Source: Onchocerca lupi (taxonomy: Eukaryota > Nematoda > Chromadorea > Rhabditida > Onchocercidae). From it: a DNA stretch of 64,000 nt. Positions within the stretch are counted from its first letter, which is position 1; each line of letters starts with the position of its first letter. The stretch spans positions 1 through 64,000 of the forward strand of contig JAOVVO010000366.1 of NCBI GenBank assembly GCA_028564675.1, given 5' to 3'. The notes under the pieces are model-generated. The model was not told where the DNA came from. It ran no database searches and was given only the letters and a program-made list of their open reading frames with translations. Shown one piece after another: positions 9,991-21,672 of this stretch. Made by a program: the position numbers and the translations under genes.

Positions 9991-12900
9991 CTAATCCATT
10001 TTTTCAATACTTTCAATTGCTCTTATCCGGTAAGACAAATCGCGAATCCTGAAAACAACATATTGTTGTGAGTATATTCGGAAAATACCAAAATACTAAT
10101 TCAACTGCATAATATCTAACAATATTAGCAAAAACTGTATGCATAGCAAAAAGGATGATTACAAAAGCAATCTAGTAGTGAACTTAAGAAAAGTTCATTC
10201 AGAAATTTCTTGAAACTTCAAAATCTGATAACTTTTGAAAACCTACTGATTTCATCAATAATAGAGTCGATCTTTATAGACGATAATAACAAATAATAAA
10301 TCTTTATACCTTTGAATAATTTCTCTTCTGACTGGCGTAGTAAAATGATTCAACAAACAAGAAACTGTGACAAAGGCAAACGCAACGTTATATGTCCAAA
10401 CAAGTGTGAAATTCGATAACCACATAAAACTGCCATATGCTCCTACCAGATCGAATGTCGTGATCCCTGAAAACAGAAGGTTTAGCTGTGGAGGCTAAAT
10501 CCACGAATAGGATGAGTCTACAACGTCTAAAAAAAAAGTGATTCAAGGTGTAAAAAAAAGTGATTCACAGCGATGAAACAAACCAAGGGTTCGTGCAAGT
10601 ATTGGAAGCGCAGAACTAAGTATCAAAATAGTCGTGCAGTTTGCAATCACACAGGTCATAGATGTTTTATGTAATTGAGGTTGAATTCTTCGTAATAACG
10701 GTACTGAATAAACTCCAATCATTGCAGCAATCATTATGTACCTAAATAATCGCATACTAATTGTCAAATAATTAAATCAAGCATAATTAGGAATTCATTG
10801 GGACTTATAGATAGCTATAACCGATTTCAATTACTAAATTTTGACTTTTTTGATAGCTTACCAAATTATGATAACTTCAAGTATAGCTCCAAAAATTCCT
10901 AACGTATGACGCGAATTTACTTCCATGTATTGCGCATATACAGGCAATGCACGAAATCCGAACAGCAATTGCAACGTATTGATTAATACCATAAGCACAG
11001 TGATTGTCTAAAACAACAGCTATGAAAAATATAAAAATTGTCGAAATTATTATGAAAAACGATGAATACGCGATGAAAAACCCACAAGCAAAGATTGAGA
11101 AACTTATTAAACTACGGCTAATTAGACTGTCGAATTGAAAGTAATATTTCGATGACTTGATAAAACGATATTTTTTAAAAAACCTATAGTAACTTACAGT
11201 TAAAAGGAGCAAGACAACGATCGCACACACATATTTCACAGATTGTAATACAATTTGATAGCCACGAAGTGGCTTCCGCGGCAGAAAAGGATCTGGAAGT
11301 GATACGTCTCCCTGATTATTTCGTCGCAACCGTCTTTTAAGAGTTTGGTATTCCAGTCGGAAAACCATTTCTTCTAACGGATCGATGATTTTTTGATGCT
11401 CTGTTGCAAGCAGATGATTTGATACTACCGAAAACATCCTCGCTAATCCTAGAAAAATGGTCACTATTCCAATATCCTGTAATTATGATCCTACTAAAAT
11501 TCATTGTAAATCTAAAACCTAAAAAATTAATGATATGATTTCTATTGCCAAACAAAACAATTTAATTTTAAAAAATCGGAAAAATATAGAGAAAATTACC
11601 TATAGGAGTTGTAATCAGCAGCGTCATTACTCCAAGTAAGGATACACATGAATATAGAAATGGCAAACTGACAGATGTGAGATTGAGTATGGACAATGAA
11701 ATTGAAGCGCTCTCTGTCTGAAGATTTTCAATACGCAGAAAGAAGATCAACGACGGTTTGGTGGTAAGATTTCATTATATATCTTTATAATTTCATAAGA
11801 TATGAAAGTGAAGATATTTATTTTTCAGGAGTAAGTAAAAAATGCAATCCGGAAGAATTTGGTGAAATAAGGGATGGAGTGCAATAGAGATTGAAAAATA
11901 CCAGAATAAATGAAGGATTTAACAACACCAGAGCTTCGGATTTAGCAGAGCTGAATTATTTCTATAGATGTGAACCTTTAAGATAAGTAATAAGTAGAAA
12001 ATAAATAAACAAATAAATGAGAATATTCTGATCTTTCAGAATTACAAATGTAAATGGCAAAACTCACAAGGAAAAGAGAGTATATTACGTCAGCCAAGCA
12101 TGTTAAAACGATAATAAGAAGTATGCAGACAACAACAGTTTCATATACTCGGGTCATTATGCCCTAAAAATATCTAGAATACATTATATTAAAAGATCAT
12201 CAATTTTATTGTTTGAATGTTACGCTAACATGATGAAAAATAAAGTTTCAAAAAGGAAGTGAAGCGGAATTTTGATTCAGCAAGTCAAAAACATTAATAT
12301 TATTATTGTGATATGTTATCATCCGACCGCATTCCGTCTGACATGAAAACATATTCACATGACAGTAATCAATTTTATTAACCTAATTGATCTATTGGAT
12401 TCGAAATAAGAACCAAAAAATCATTCATTTTTGATCAGAAAAGTTCCAAATTATTGAGAGCTTATTTAGATGTCAACAACCAAACCGTCAATAAAATTAA
12501 TGGTCTGATTGTTGAAATCTCAAATATCTTTCTGGTGTGAGGTGAAATTGTGACTTTTCAAAACTATCAAAAACTGGAAAAACTTAAAATTAAGCAAATA
12601 AGGATATAAGAAAATCATACCTTCCCATGGCCCTTAAATCCTTGAGATTCAATGAAAAAATAAGCGAATGGAAGAAGTATAAACAAAGATAAATTGCTTA
12701 AAGCAAATATATAATTCCAAAGTGAATGAATCAAAGGCCAATTCAACCACTGGAAATAATAATTATCGGGATAAGCTTGTATTATTTCAGATCCAATTAC
12801 TGAAAACGGCAACAATGTGGCAGCTCCCATCGATACTGCCAAGGACCATGTACACATCCACAAACTGCAAAGCATAAATAATATTAATGAAGTGAAATTA

Positions 12901-13625
12901 TTCGCAAGATGAAAATTAGAAAACTTTAATTTGTGACTGAAACATTCAGAAAAAGACATATATACTAACAAATCATAACTTTGAACTTACGAAACACGAA
13001 AAACAAAAAAATCTTCGCAACCGGCGTATAATTCATCATTATCACTTCTCTGTTTTAACAGTCGAATGATCCAATACGAAATTAGATATAAACATATAAA
13101 CAATAACATACAAATCTGAAAGCATCATCAAATAGTTTCAAATAGATGAAAAATTTGTAAGAAAGAATGTTTTATGCTTATTTATGAAATTCATCAATGG
13201 AAACTACACATGATTAATAAGCAACAACGGAAGCTTTTACTTGACTAAAAAAAAGACTTCCTAACATCTTCAAGAGTCGATAAAATAATATGAAAGAATC
13301 TCATAAATTCAATTTATCTATAATTCACTGAATAATAAATTAAAGTTAATGTGTTTTTACAAAAATATATGGCACAAAATTCGAATTTTCAAAAACTCTA
13401 GTTTGAAGTTGGAATTGAAAGGAGCAAATTCCTTAGACGAATGAAAAACAATTCTAGTTACTGCATGATATAAAAAAAAAAGAAAAAAAGGAGAAAATTA
13501 CTCTACCTACAAATAAATGTGAACTATTCATGAAAATACGAATATAATAATACACTTACGATATGTTGGCGAATGAATTGATGAAAACGCTGTTCACGTT
13601 CGCTAACATCCTCCCATTGTTCCAT
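9991..13625 (-). CDS. LMBR1/LMBR1L-family multipass membrane protein
   Basis: Ten exons on the minus strand: 13560-13625, 12991-13115, 12621-12864, 12068-12163, 11600-11717, 11198-11448, 10862-11007, 10584-10741, 10310-10466, 9991-10048. All junctions are GT-AG and in phase; product 472 aa (human LMBR1 about 490). Diagnostic blocks: MEQWEDVSEREQRFH at the start, NYYFQWLNWPLIHSLWN, LPFLYSCVSLLG, TPIGLARMFSV, the charged EEMVFRLEYQTLKRRL region, LSSALPILARTLGITTFDL and PVRREII near the C terminus. Predicted membrane segments lie near residues 22-40, 72-95, 106-135, 155-172, 188-217, 285-320, 342-370, 382-405 and 415-440, matching the nine-span lipocalin-receptor-like family. In vertebrates LMBR1L binds lipocalin-1 and modulates Wnt signalling; the role here is unknown. 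It diverges from the RCC1L-like gene across 621 bp. A candidate trans-splice acceptor (tttttatag) lies about 45 nt upstream of the ATG. Confidence 0.93.
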
Positions 13626-14246
13626 TTTATATTAAACCATGAATACTTTGCCGTTTTTTTTTTATTTCCGATCTATAAAAATAAGAATAAAGAGAAAAGA
13701 AGAAATTAATCAGTTAAACAAAAATCTATTTCTCCAACAGCTGTTTAGAAATCCACCTTTCTCCAAAACAAACAATGATCACCAGCAAATCAAACCACTA
13801 CGTGGACTTTTACGCATCACTTTGTGACGAGACTTTTTCGCGGTATCTGTTAAATCCTGTGGTGTTTCATAGCCGGGAAATATCATGGATTCCATCTGAA
13901 TTTTTTCTTTTTCAGTCGAAGGACTATTAAACTTCGATTTTTGGGAATGTTTGAAATAGATGTTCTGGCTTTAGTAATTTACCGTAATCCTCTTGCACAT
14001 GTTGTACTTTTGTCGCATTTCCTACTGCTGCAAATTAGAAAATGTGCTCTTTTTATCAACCTTTCATCTCCTACCGGAACTATCTTTTTATAAATTTTTG
14101 CACATTCCTCCATCCGGTTTCTTCTCTTTAAATTGTTTAAAAATAATAGTAATCGTCATTTTTCATAATTCAACAAACTCTTGCTCATGTGATGGTCGGA
14201 ACTTGCCCGTTAAAATTAATTTGGAGTTTGATTTTGACTTCAGATA
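13626..14246. promoter_or_regulatory. divergent intergenic region (shared promoter region)
   Basis: A 621-bp gap between the start codons of the LMBR1-family gene (minus) and the RCC1L-like gene (plus), so it must hold both 5' ends. No clear TATA box. A pyrimidine tract with acceptor (tctttttcag, about 13905-13914) and the acceptor at 14243 suit trans-splicing on the plus side. Confidence 0.5.
14239..14246 (+). promoter_or_regulatory. candidate spliced-leader acceptor before RCC1L-like ATG
   Basis: The sequence gattttgacttcag ends at 14243, three bases before the ATG at 14247. Acceptors a few bases upstream of the start codon are typical of nematode trans-splicing. A cis-spliced short upstream exon is the alternative. 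Confidence 0.5.
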
Positions 14247-15446
14247 ATGAAATCGGCAGTAGTTCGGGAAGCTGCAGCAATTGCTAAGCTGAAGACTAAA
14301 AAGAATGACGTTGTTTATGGTTGTGGTTTCGGGAAAACAGGAAGTCTTTTTACAAGGGCATTGCGAGAAACCGGACAAAAAGAATTCAAGAAGCCCCGAC
14401 AGATTCTGTACTTCAATTCACGTAATATTCGTCACATTGCAGCCGGCTTTGGCTTCTCAGTTTTGGCATCAAAGCAAAAACTTTATGGTGGTGGCATTGA
14501 TATTTTTAGCAACGATTTGAATAATAGCAATTATTGGAGTGAAGGTATTTGCTTGAATGCTAACACTAAGGAAGTGCAGTTCGGTACAATAACAGGCGTT
14601 GCGGCTGGCCGACGACATTTCTTGGTTGCATCCAAAAAAGCGGTCTATGCATTTGGTGACAATGCTCACGGACAGTGCGGACAAGATCCTGAAAATGTAC
14701 CGTTTGTAAGACTGGAAAATAGACCATTTCAAAAAATTGCAATTCCTTCAGATTCAGAAATTGCTCAAATACATTGTACACTGGATACATCATTTATCGT
14801 TTTGGATTCTGGTGAGGTATTTTCATTCGGATTAGGTACTGATGGTCAATTAGGACGTGGAATATGCAATTATGATTGGCGTTGTCTACCAGTTGAAGGT
14901 GATTTGAAGGGATTAAAGGTATCAACTTTAAAAGGAAGCACGGATACTTTGATGGCTGTAACGAAGAACGGTGAATTATTCATGTGGGGACAGAATGAAT
15001 ACGATCAAATGCATCCATTTGTGAAAGATATTCAGAGCGCTTTTCCACGTGAAATTCGTCTTTCCGTAGGGAAAATTATAGCAGCAGATTCTACGGCAAC
15101 TTCTTGTATAGCATTAAGTAGTAATGATGAAGTTTATGTTTGGGGTTTCGGAATTCTTGGTATGGGACCGAATATTACATCATTACGACGACCATCGCTC
15201 CTAGAAAATAATCTTTTCAGCGGTGGTCCTAATGATTCTGGTAAAGTTAAGAAGATTTTTGCTGGTAATTCTTCGATGTTTGCTATTTCGAAAATGGATA
15301 ATTTGTTTTCTTGGGGTTTTAATAGGTTCTGTCATTTAGGCCTTTCACATGACAAAGACCAGTATTTTCCATTTCAAGTTGATGTGTTAAAGAAACCACT
15401 GGATGTCTCAGTTGCACCTGATCATGTGTTATTTTTGATGAATTGA
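14247..15446 (+). CDS. RCC1L: RCC1L (WBSCR16)-like RCC1-repeat protein
   Basis: Single 399-codon exon. Seven RCC1-type blades are visible from their hallmark strands: VYGCGFGKTGSL (about 23), LYGGGIDIF (about 79), VYAFGDNAHGQCG (about 132), VFSFGLGTDGQLGRG (about 190), LFMWGQNEYDQM (about 246), VYVWGFGILGMGPN (about 296) and LFSWGFNRFCHLG (about 354). The YGILGKGPN-type block and the final DQYFPFQVDVLKKPLDV stretch match vertebrate RCC1L rather than nuclear RCC1. In mammals RCC1L is mitochondrial and acts in mitoribosome/pseudouridine-synthase modules and as a proposed GTP-exchange factor. The basic start (MKSAVVREAAAIAKLKTKK) could act as a targeting sequence. Intronless while both neighbours are split into 10 and 16 exons. 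Its stop is 227 bp from the ligase IV start on the same strand. Confidence 0.88.
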   Translation: MKSAVVREAAAIAKLKTKKNDVVYGCGFGKTGSLFTRALRETGQKEFKKPRQILYFNSRNIRHIAAGFGFSVLASKQKLYGGGIDIFSNDLNNSNYWSEGICLNANTKEVQFGTITGVAAGRRHFLVASKKAVYAFGDNAHGQCGQDPENVPFVRLENRPFQKIAIPSDSEIAQIHCTLDTSFIVLDSGEVFSFGLGTDGQLGRGICNYDWRCLPVEGDLKGLKVSTLKGSTDTLMAVTKNGELFMWGQNEYDQMHPFVKDIQSAFPREIRLSVGKIIAADSTATSCIALSSNDEVYVWGFGILGMGPNITSLRRPSLLENNLFSGGPNDSGKVKKIFAGNSSMFAISKMDNLFSWGFNRFCHLGLSHDKDQYFPFQVDVLKKPLDVSVAPDHVLFLMN

Positions 15447-15673
15447 TTGTGATATTTATTGTATTCCTGGAATTGTTATTGATTTCATGTTAGATGATTC
15501 GAAATATGGTTGGGAAAATGTTTGGCTTTCTTCTCGTTTGAATGCGTCTTCTTTCAAGATTTTTAACGTCATTCTTTTAGAACGTTTTTTGAAGATTACT
15601 TCAGTGATCTCTCTTTGTACATTTTTGTTCGAAATTTAAACGTAATAAATTAATTAGAAGCATTGGTTGCTAA
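15447..15673 (+). other. short intergenic gap, candidate operon junction
   Basis: 227 bp between the RCC1L-like stop and the ligase IV ATG. It holds an AATAAA at about 15645 and, close after it, an acceptor (attaattag ending at 15659) 14 bases before the downstream ATG. A 3' end and trans-splice site side by side is the layout of a nematode operon junction. Confidence 0.4.
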
Positions 15674-18600
15674 ATGTCGGATAGTGATGAGACTGGTGAA
15701 GAAGCAGGAGAAAATATTAATACTGTAAGAGAAGACGAACAAGAATCGGAAAGTGCAGCGGCGAACAGTTTGGAAGAAGAAATCTCTCAAAATTTCAAAT
15801 ATGCAACATTGTGCAAATACTTAGATCGTATGCAGCAAATTCATTTCAAAGATAAGTTCGGCAAGGAACGGGTATTGAAAGCATTGATGAAAAAATGGGC
15901 ATCAGATGCTTCTAAATTTACAAATGAGACCGTTAACTTCTATCCGGTTTTGCGTATCGTGGCTAATTCATTGGATCGACGGAAATTTCACATGAAATCG
16001 GTTAGTTTTTGACAAAATTTACGGAAGGGAAGATTCATAATTTCAGGTAATTTAGGACGAGATTTATGGAAGGAAAGATTCATAATTTGCATATAAAACA
16101 TTTCAAGTTTATTTTTCAAAATTGGGAAGTTGAGACATAACATCTAGAAACTTCTGTGACCATACTTTTTCATCTAGGATATTTTGTTTTGCATTAGCAA
16201 ATTTCCAGAAACGAATTATATCGGAAGTATGCCGAGTGTTACTTCTTCCGCCAAAGACGAAAAAAGAATTAATGCAGATAGATTCCAAGGTATTATTTAT
16301 TTATATTTATATCATTTGTTTTCTGCTTATTTCTTCATTCTTTGCTGATAAAACAGCTTTGATATTCTTTTTGAGAAAACATCTATGCATGAAAAAAACT
16401 CTCTTGAAAGGTACTTTCTCTAATTTAAGATTTACGTCGTTGAATCAAATCATAATTGCGTTATATCATCTAATTGCACTTAAATTGCGTCGTGGAATGA
16501 ACTACAACAATATTAATTCTACGTTCTTGTTATAATTCAACAGCTTCTTATAGTAATAGTCACTTAAAATGTTTTCTTTAAATGTTGAATTTGATCTGGT
16601 GACTGAATATTATTCATTCATTTGATTATCATTTTTTTAATTCAGTTATGTGAGTTGGAAATAAAAATCATTTAAACTATTACTGCTGCAGTTACATGAG
16701 AACTAAGTGAGAATAAGGCTTCCAAGAAGTCTTTAAGAAATCGACCATGAAATCTTTTCTAGGATGCCTGTCAGTCGATTATGAAACTTGCAGAAGAAGT
16801 TTCGATGCGAAATCCAACCATTACGAAACATGAGCTGTCTCTTTTTGATGTAAACGATTCGCTATGCAAAATTACAGAAAGAGAAATTAGTAAATATTTA
16901 TCTTTACAGTGCATTCCTTGGTTTGATTTTAAAATATGTTTGAAATTGTTTCTTATTTTACTTTCTGATTTACATTTGTAGGCAGCACAGAACTAGAGAA
17001 GCTTTTAAGAGCCTGTACGACGGTACGTGAAGTATATTGGCTTTTACAAGTATTGGTTCGTAAGATTGAAGTAAGTTACATATTGTAAATACATGCTTTT
17101 TCCATATGTTAGTCTAATCATTATTCAATATTCTAAGCATGAAAAAGAGGAAAATTAACGAAAAGGACCCGTTTTGTTCACTGCACGATCCCGACATTAT
17201 GGCTAATAACTCGAGAGTCAGGGATACTTGATATTTCCTTTATAAGTTGTTTGCCGAAATTATTTTGTATGGGATGATATATGATGAGACACTGCTAATA
17301 TTACCTAGATACTGCATTTCTTATCTTACTAAAAACTACATTTCAGCGCTCCTTAAATGTAACATCTGCGAATTTGGTAAGCTGGGTGCATCCCAATGGA
17401 ACTGCATTATATCAGTCGGGCGTTAGTTTGCGAAAAATTTGTGATCTTGCTGCGGAAGGTAAAATGACAGATGAATCGAGCATACTTTTCCGTCGTTTTG
17501 AACCAATGTTATTATCAAGAATCAGGAACGGAACTGCAAATGTTTACGATAAAGTAATTATTTCAGTCATATAATAATTTAAAGTTATATGAAGTGCCAA
17601 CTAATGAACAGCAATGAAAATTCTGTTTGTAAGGTAAAATTGCATTGTAGAATGTTATAATTTTGGAGATTCAAAAATACGTAGTTTTTATTTGAGCGAA
17701 TCCATTTGTTAAAGTAAATAATTTGTGTGTTAATACAACAGGTAATGTAATATGAATTTGAGCTGGTTCATTTCTGCGGTCAAGAATTTTATGTGGAATT
17801 AAAATATGATGGTGAACATTTCTTGCTGCACAGAGGACCGAATTGCGAAATGAGATACTATTCACGGGTTCAAAATGACTTTACAAATACTATAGCACCG
17901 GTGCTGGATGATAGAATCAATCCATATTTTTCGCCTTCACTTGAAAGCTGTATATTAGACACTGAATTACTGCTCTGGGATACTATTGACAAAAAATTTG
18001 GTTAGTTCAATCATTAGATCATAATATCTCGCACTTTCTTCCTGAATAATATGATAAAATGCAGTTTCCTATATTTTTCCAGATTGTATCATTCATAATT
18101 AGTTGAAAAGTAGTACTATTGTTAGTTTCTAGTCAAAAACTATATATCTACTGATGTAAATTTATTCAATATACGTCCCAATTTTTTTAGTGTTTGAAAT
18201 CCAAATAGCACTGACATTGTTAAATTTTCTAATATTTAGAATGTTATCCTTATAGTTGGTCATAATGTACAAGCATCAGATGGTCGTATTTATGATGTGA
18301 AGGCTCTGAGAACAGATGGTGCAGTAGAGCCATGTGTTGCCGTATTTGATATTTTATTTTTGAATGGAAAACCATTGATGGATGTTCCGCTGTGCGAAAG
18401 ACTTGCCTTTCTTCAAAATGGGAAGGTTTTGCAAAAGCAAGATAAGACAAAAATATTTGTATCAAACTTTACTATTGTCAGAACGAGGTTAGTTTATCCG
18501 TCAATATAGATTAGTTTAATATAAAGTTATCAAAATATTCAGAAAAGAAGCGAAAAAATCAACTTATCTAAATACAATATAGTTTTTTTAATATATATTT

Positions 18601-21566
18601 GAAGAAGGTGATGGATTAATGGGGATTTGATAGAATAGAATTCAACAGTTAAAAAAAAAAAATTTCGCAGAAAACAATTTTATTATACTTGATCAATAAG
18701 TTTAAATGATAGATTTTTGAACTTTTTAAAAATTTCATGTGATAATTGTATTAGTGTATCCCTTGTTCATTTTCATAGGGAAGAATTCGCTTCATTATAC
18801 CAAGAAGCTATAATAAATGGTCAAGAAGGCATTGTAGCGAAGAAAATGGATTCAGTTTATAAAACGGGTATGCGTCATATGACAAATGGCTGGTTTAAGG
18901 TAATTATTTCTTCAAAAATGCATACTTTCATATCTCATCTTTCTATATGTTCAATTTTTCCAAAGGTAATTTTATCCTTTTATTAGGCAGACTTATACAC
19001 ATTTCTTTTTTTGAATAGTAGTTCCTAAATATTGTCACAGAAAGCTTCCCAGTGTCATGAATGTAATGTAATGAAATGTGATTTAGCATTTCAGGTTAAA
19101 TTATTCATCATAAGACAGAAGTTTACTCTAGTGAGTTGCTTTTAATTATTTCTGCACATTCAAAAATGAATTGTGAACACTTTAGATAAAGCCGTTTCAC
19201 TTGGGTAATGAAACACTGGATCTTGCAATTGTTGGCGTTGATCTCGGTAGAAATGGTAAAATCAGTAGTTATTGTTTAGCTACACTTAGAGGTACTGTTT
19301 GATCATTTCTGACTTAACAAGATATATTTGTTACTAATGAATCATTTAAAATTTGAATTCAATTGTCCTTATATTTACAAGTATAATTTAACAACAGAAG
19401 TATGCAGTTCTTTTTTTAATTTGGCGGTTTAGATGATAAGTTCTTCATGGTCGGCAAAGTAGGAACGGGATTTGACGACACGACACGTACATTTCTCAAA
19501 AATCGTTTGATGCGAGATCATGGATTTTCCAAAAGTGATAAAATCCCAAGCTGGATTCATGAAGATTATGTATCGACCGATTTGCCAAGTCATTTTGTAA
19601 ATCAGGATAACATGCAAGTTGTTGAGGTATTTTTTTAACGAATCGAAATTAAACAGTTAGAAGCTTTCCAAGTTATATTACTTGATCATATATTTCATTT
19701 GGCCTTTAAAATTTATGCTAGATTCGAGCTAAAGGACTAAGAAATGGTCGCCTGTATGCTCCGACTCTGAAGACATATCGGGATGACAAATATGTAAAAG
19801 ACATCGATCAATATCAAGAATTTTTAGACTTTGATAAGGTGCGTGTTGGTCTTTTTTTTTAATTTTTTTTTTGGAAATATACTAATCTTAATTATATACA
19901 TTACTTGCAAAAGTGTAATTTTTTTCAGAACTTACGTCTAGATAGTATAAAAAATGCGCAAAGCATAACAGATCCAAGAAAAAGAATGACAGCTGTGCAC
20001 GTTCTTGGGGAATACCAAACTAAGAAAGCACGTATCGAAGAAACAAATCAAGATTTGAAAGGGAAACAAATCTGTATTATAAGAGGTACCTCTGATGTAA
20101 CAATCCAGGACCTGCAGGAAATCATCGTTTCATTTGGTGGAATCCATGTCGCTAATCCAGGTTTTATTCAGTGCTTTACTTCAGCTACATTTCTTAACTT
20201 ACAATTTTATTCATAAATCATAAAAAACAATAATTTCTATTAAGTCATGTTCAGGTCCCAAAACACTTTTTGTTGTGACTGGAGAGCCCAAACATGTGAA
20301 GTCAAAATCGATTATTAAAAGTAACAAATATAATGTGGTCAGCGCAGATTGGCTTATAGCGTGCAAAAATAAGAGCAAAGTCTTACCTGTGTAAGCTTCT
20401 TAATCTGTAAAACATTTTATCTGAAATTGGAGGTGAAAATTATAGCGAAGAAATCCTAAAATAAATGCATTTTTCATCACTTCTAACCGGAAGTTACAGT
20501 TGTGCATATAGAGAGCTTACTAAATTCTTTTTTTCTTTGTTACGTGAGAAATGTTTTATTTTTCCTTGTGTCGTTTAACTTAATATCTGTTTTTTCATCT
20601 ATAATTTAACTTTGATTTAATCTAATTTATTTTTAAGGAAATAGTTCTTTGATGTTTTATTATTATGTTCCATTCTCATTTATTTTTGTGATATATGCAT
20701 CTTGCTAATCATTAAAAGTTGAAGTTCATCCTTTAATTTTGTCATAAAAATTTCATTGTTATCTGTAATAACAATGGAGTTAAAGATTCCCTATTCCCTA
20801 TTTAAATTTATTTTTAACTTCACTGGTTATAGAACGAGGAAAGAAGCTATTCACGTTGTTGATGATAATCTCTATTCGTTATTTGAAGATAGTAGAGCAT
20901 CTGAAAATTCCACCACGCTGGCAAACTCTGCTGCATATACAGTTGCAAGTATCAGTGCTTTGCTCGACAGGATAAAAATATCTAAGGTAAATTACTTTTC
21001 AACCATGCTTTCAGATATGGATTTGTGGTTTCGCTACTAATACTATTTTGCATTAAAAACAAAAATTGATTTTCCGTATTTAAAAATTTTCAGCGGAAGA
21101 AACCGTTAGCTGCTGAGGAAGCACTGAAAAAACAGTTACTTAAGGATGAAAAGTTTGATCGATTTTATGGTCAGACATTTTATTTACATGATGACTTGAC
21201 CAAAATCCAGAAAATGTACACTCAGATCTTACTGCGAATGCACGGTGCTAATTTGAGTGCGAAACAGAGTAGTGATGTTACTCATATTCTTGTCCCTGAC
21301 AGGTACAGTCATTTGCTCCATAAAAACAGTCAGATAGTAAAGACTATTTCATTATTAATTTACTTAATATCTGTAATTGAATTTTAAATTTTTTATTTAC
21401 TTCACCTGATTTTTATAAGCATTACAAATTTTTTTCTGCATGATATTGTTTGGAATTGAAAGAAAACACTTTTGTTTTTTTCAGAAAAGTGGTGTATGTA
21501 AATCTATCAAAGAAAACAACTATTGTCGACATTAGCTGGTTAGAAAACACGCTCGATATGCAATAA
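15674..21566 (+). CDS. lig-4: DNA ligase IV
   Basis: Sixteen exons: 15674-16000, 16209-16289, 16763-16889, 16982-17070, 17347-17553, 17763-18000, 18256-18487, 18779-18899, 19186-19291, 19433-19626, 19722-19838, 19929-20160, 20255-20390, 20833-20986, 21094-21302, 21485-21566. All phases agree; product 883 aa (human LIG4 911). Order: acidic N-tail (1-40), DNA-binding domain, adenylation domain with motif I ELKYDGE (catalytic Lys about 291), DTELL, VFDILFLNGKPL, motif IV EGIVAKK (about 450-456) and motif V GWFKIKP (about 471-477), OB-fold, then two BRCT domains (about 657-730 with SADWLIAC, and about 810-880 with DISWLENTL). The linker between the BRCTs (VVDDNLYSLFEDS and following) is where XRCC4 binds in other species. 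It seals double-strand breaks in non-homologous end joining in the nucleus. Exon 6 uses an unusual acceptor (gaatttgag); the rest are conventional. Confidence 0.95.
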
Positions 21567-21612
21567 TAAAATTTCAGTTTTTAATTTTTTATTAGTTTCA
21601 ATTTTTTCACTA

Positions 21613-21672
21613 ACGGTTCCATATTTGCCTTTCAAAAAAAAAACGGTTCTATATTTGCCTTCCACTATCTTT
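21613..21672 (+). repeat. 30-bp tandem duplication in lig-4 3' flank
   Basis: Two copies of ACGGTT(C/T)(C/T)ATATTTGCCTT with an A-run between them, starting at 21613 and 21643. It begins 46 bp after the lig-4 stop, probably within its 3' UTR. Confidence 0.8.

Noticed and set aside
9991..13625. Idea that the LMBR1-family gene hosts a ZRS-like limb enhancer because a developmental gene is nearby
   Set aside because: The ZRS regulates Shh in vertebrates; the neighbour here is a Hox gene 13 kb away on the far side of two other genes, and no island is seen in its introns.
14163..14793. Minus-strand and alternate plus-strand frames overlapping the RCC1L-like gene
   Set aside because: Shadows of the real coding strand, which shows seven RCC1 blades in one frame.
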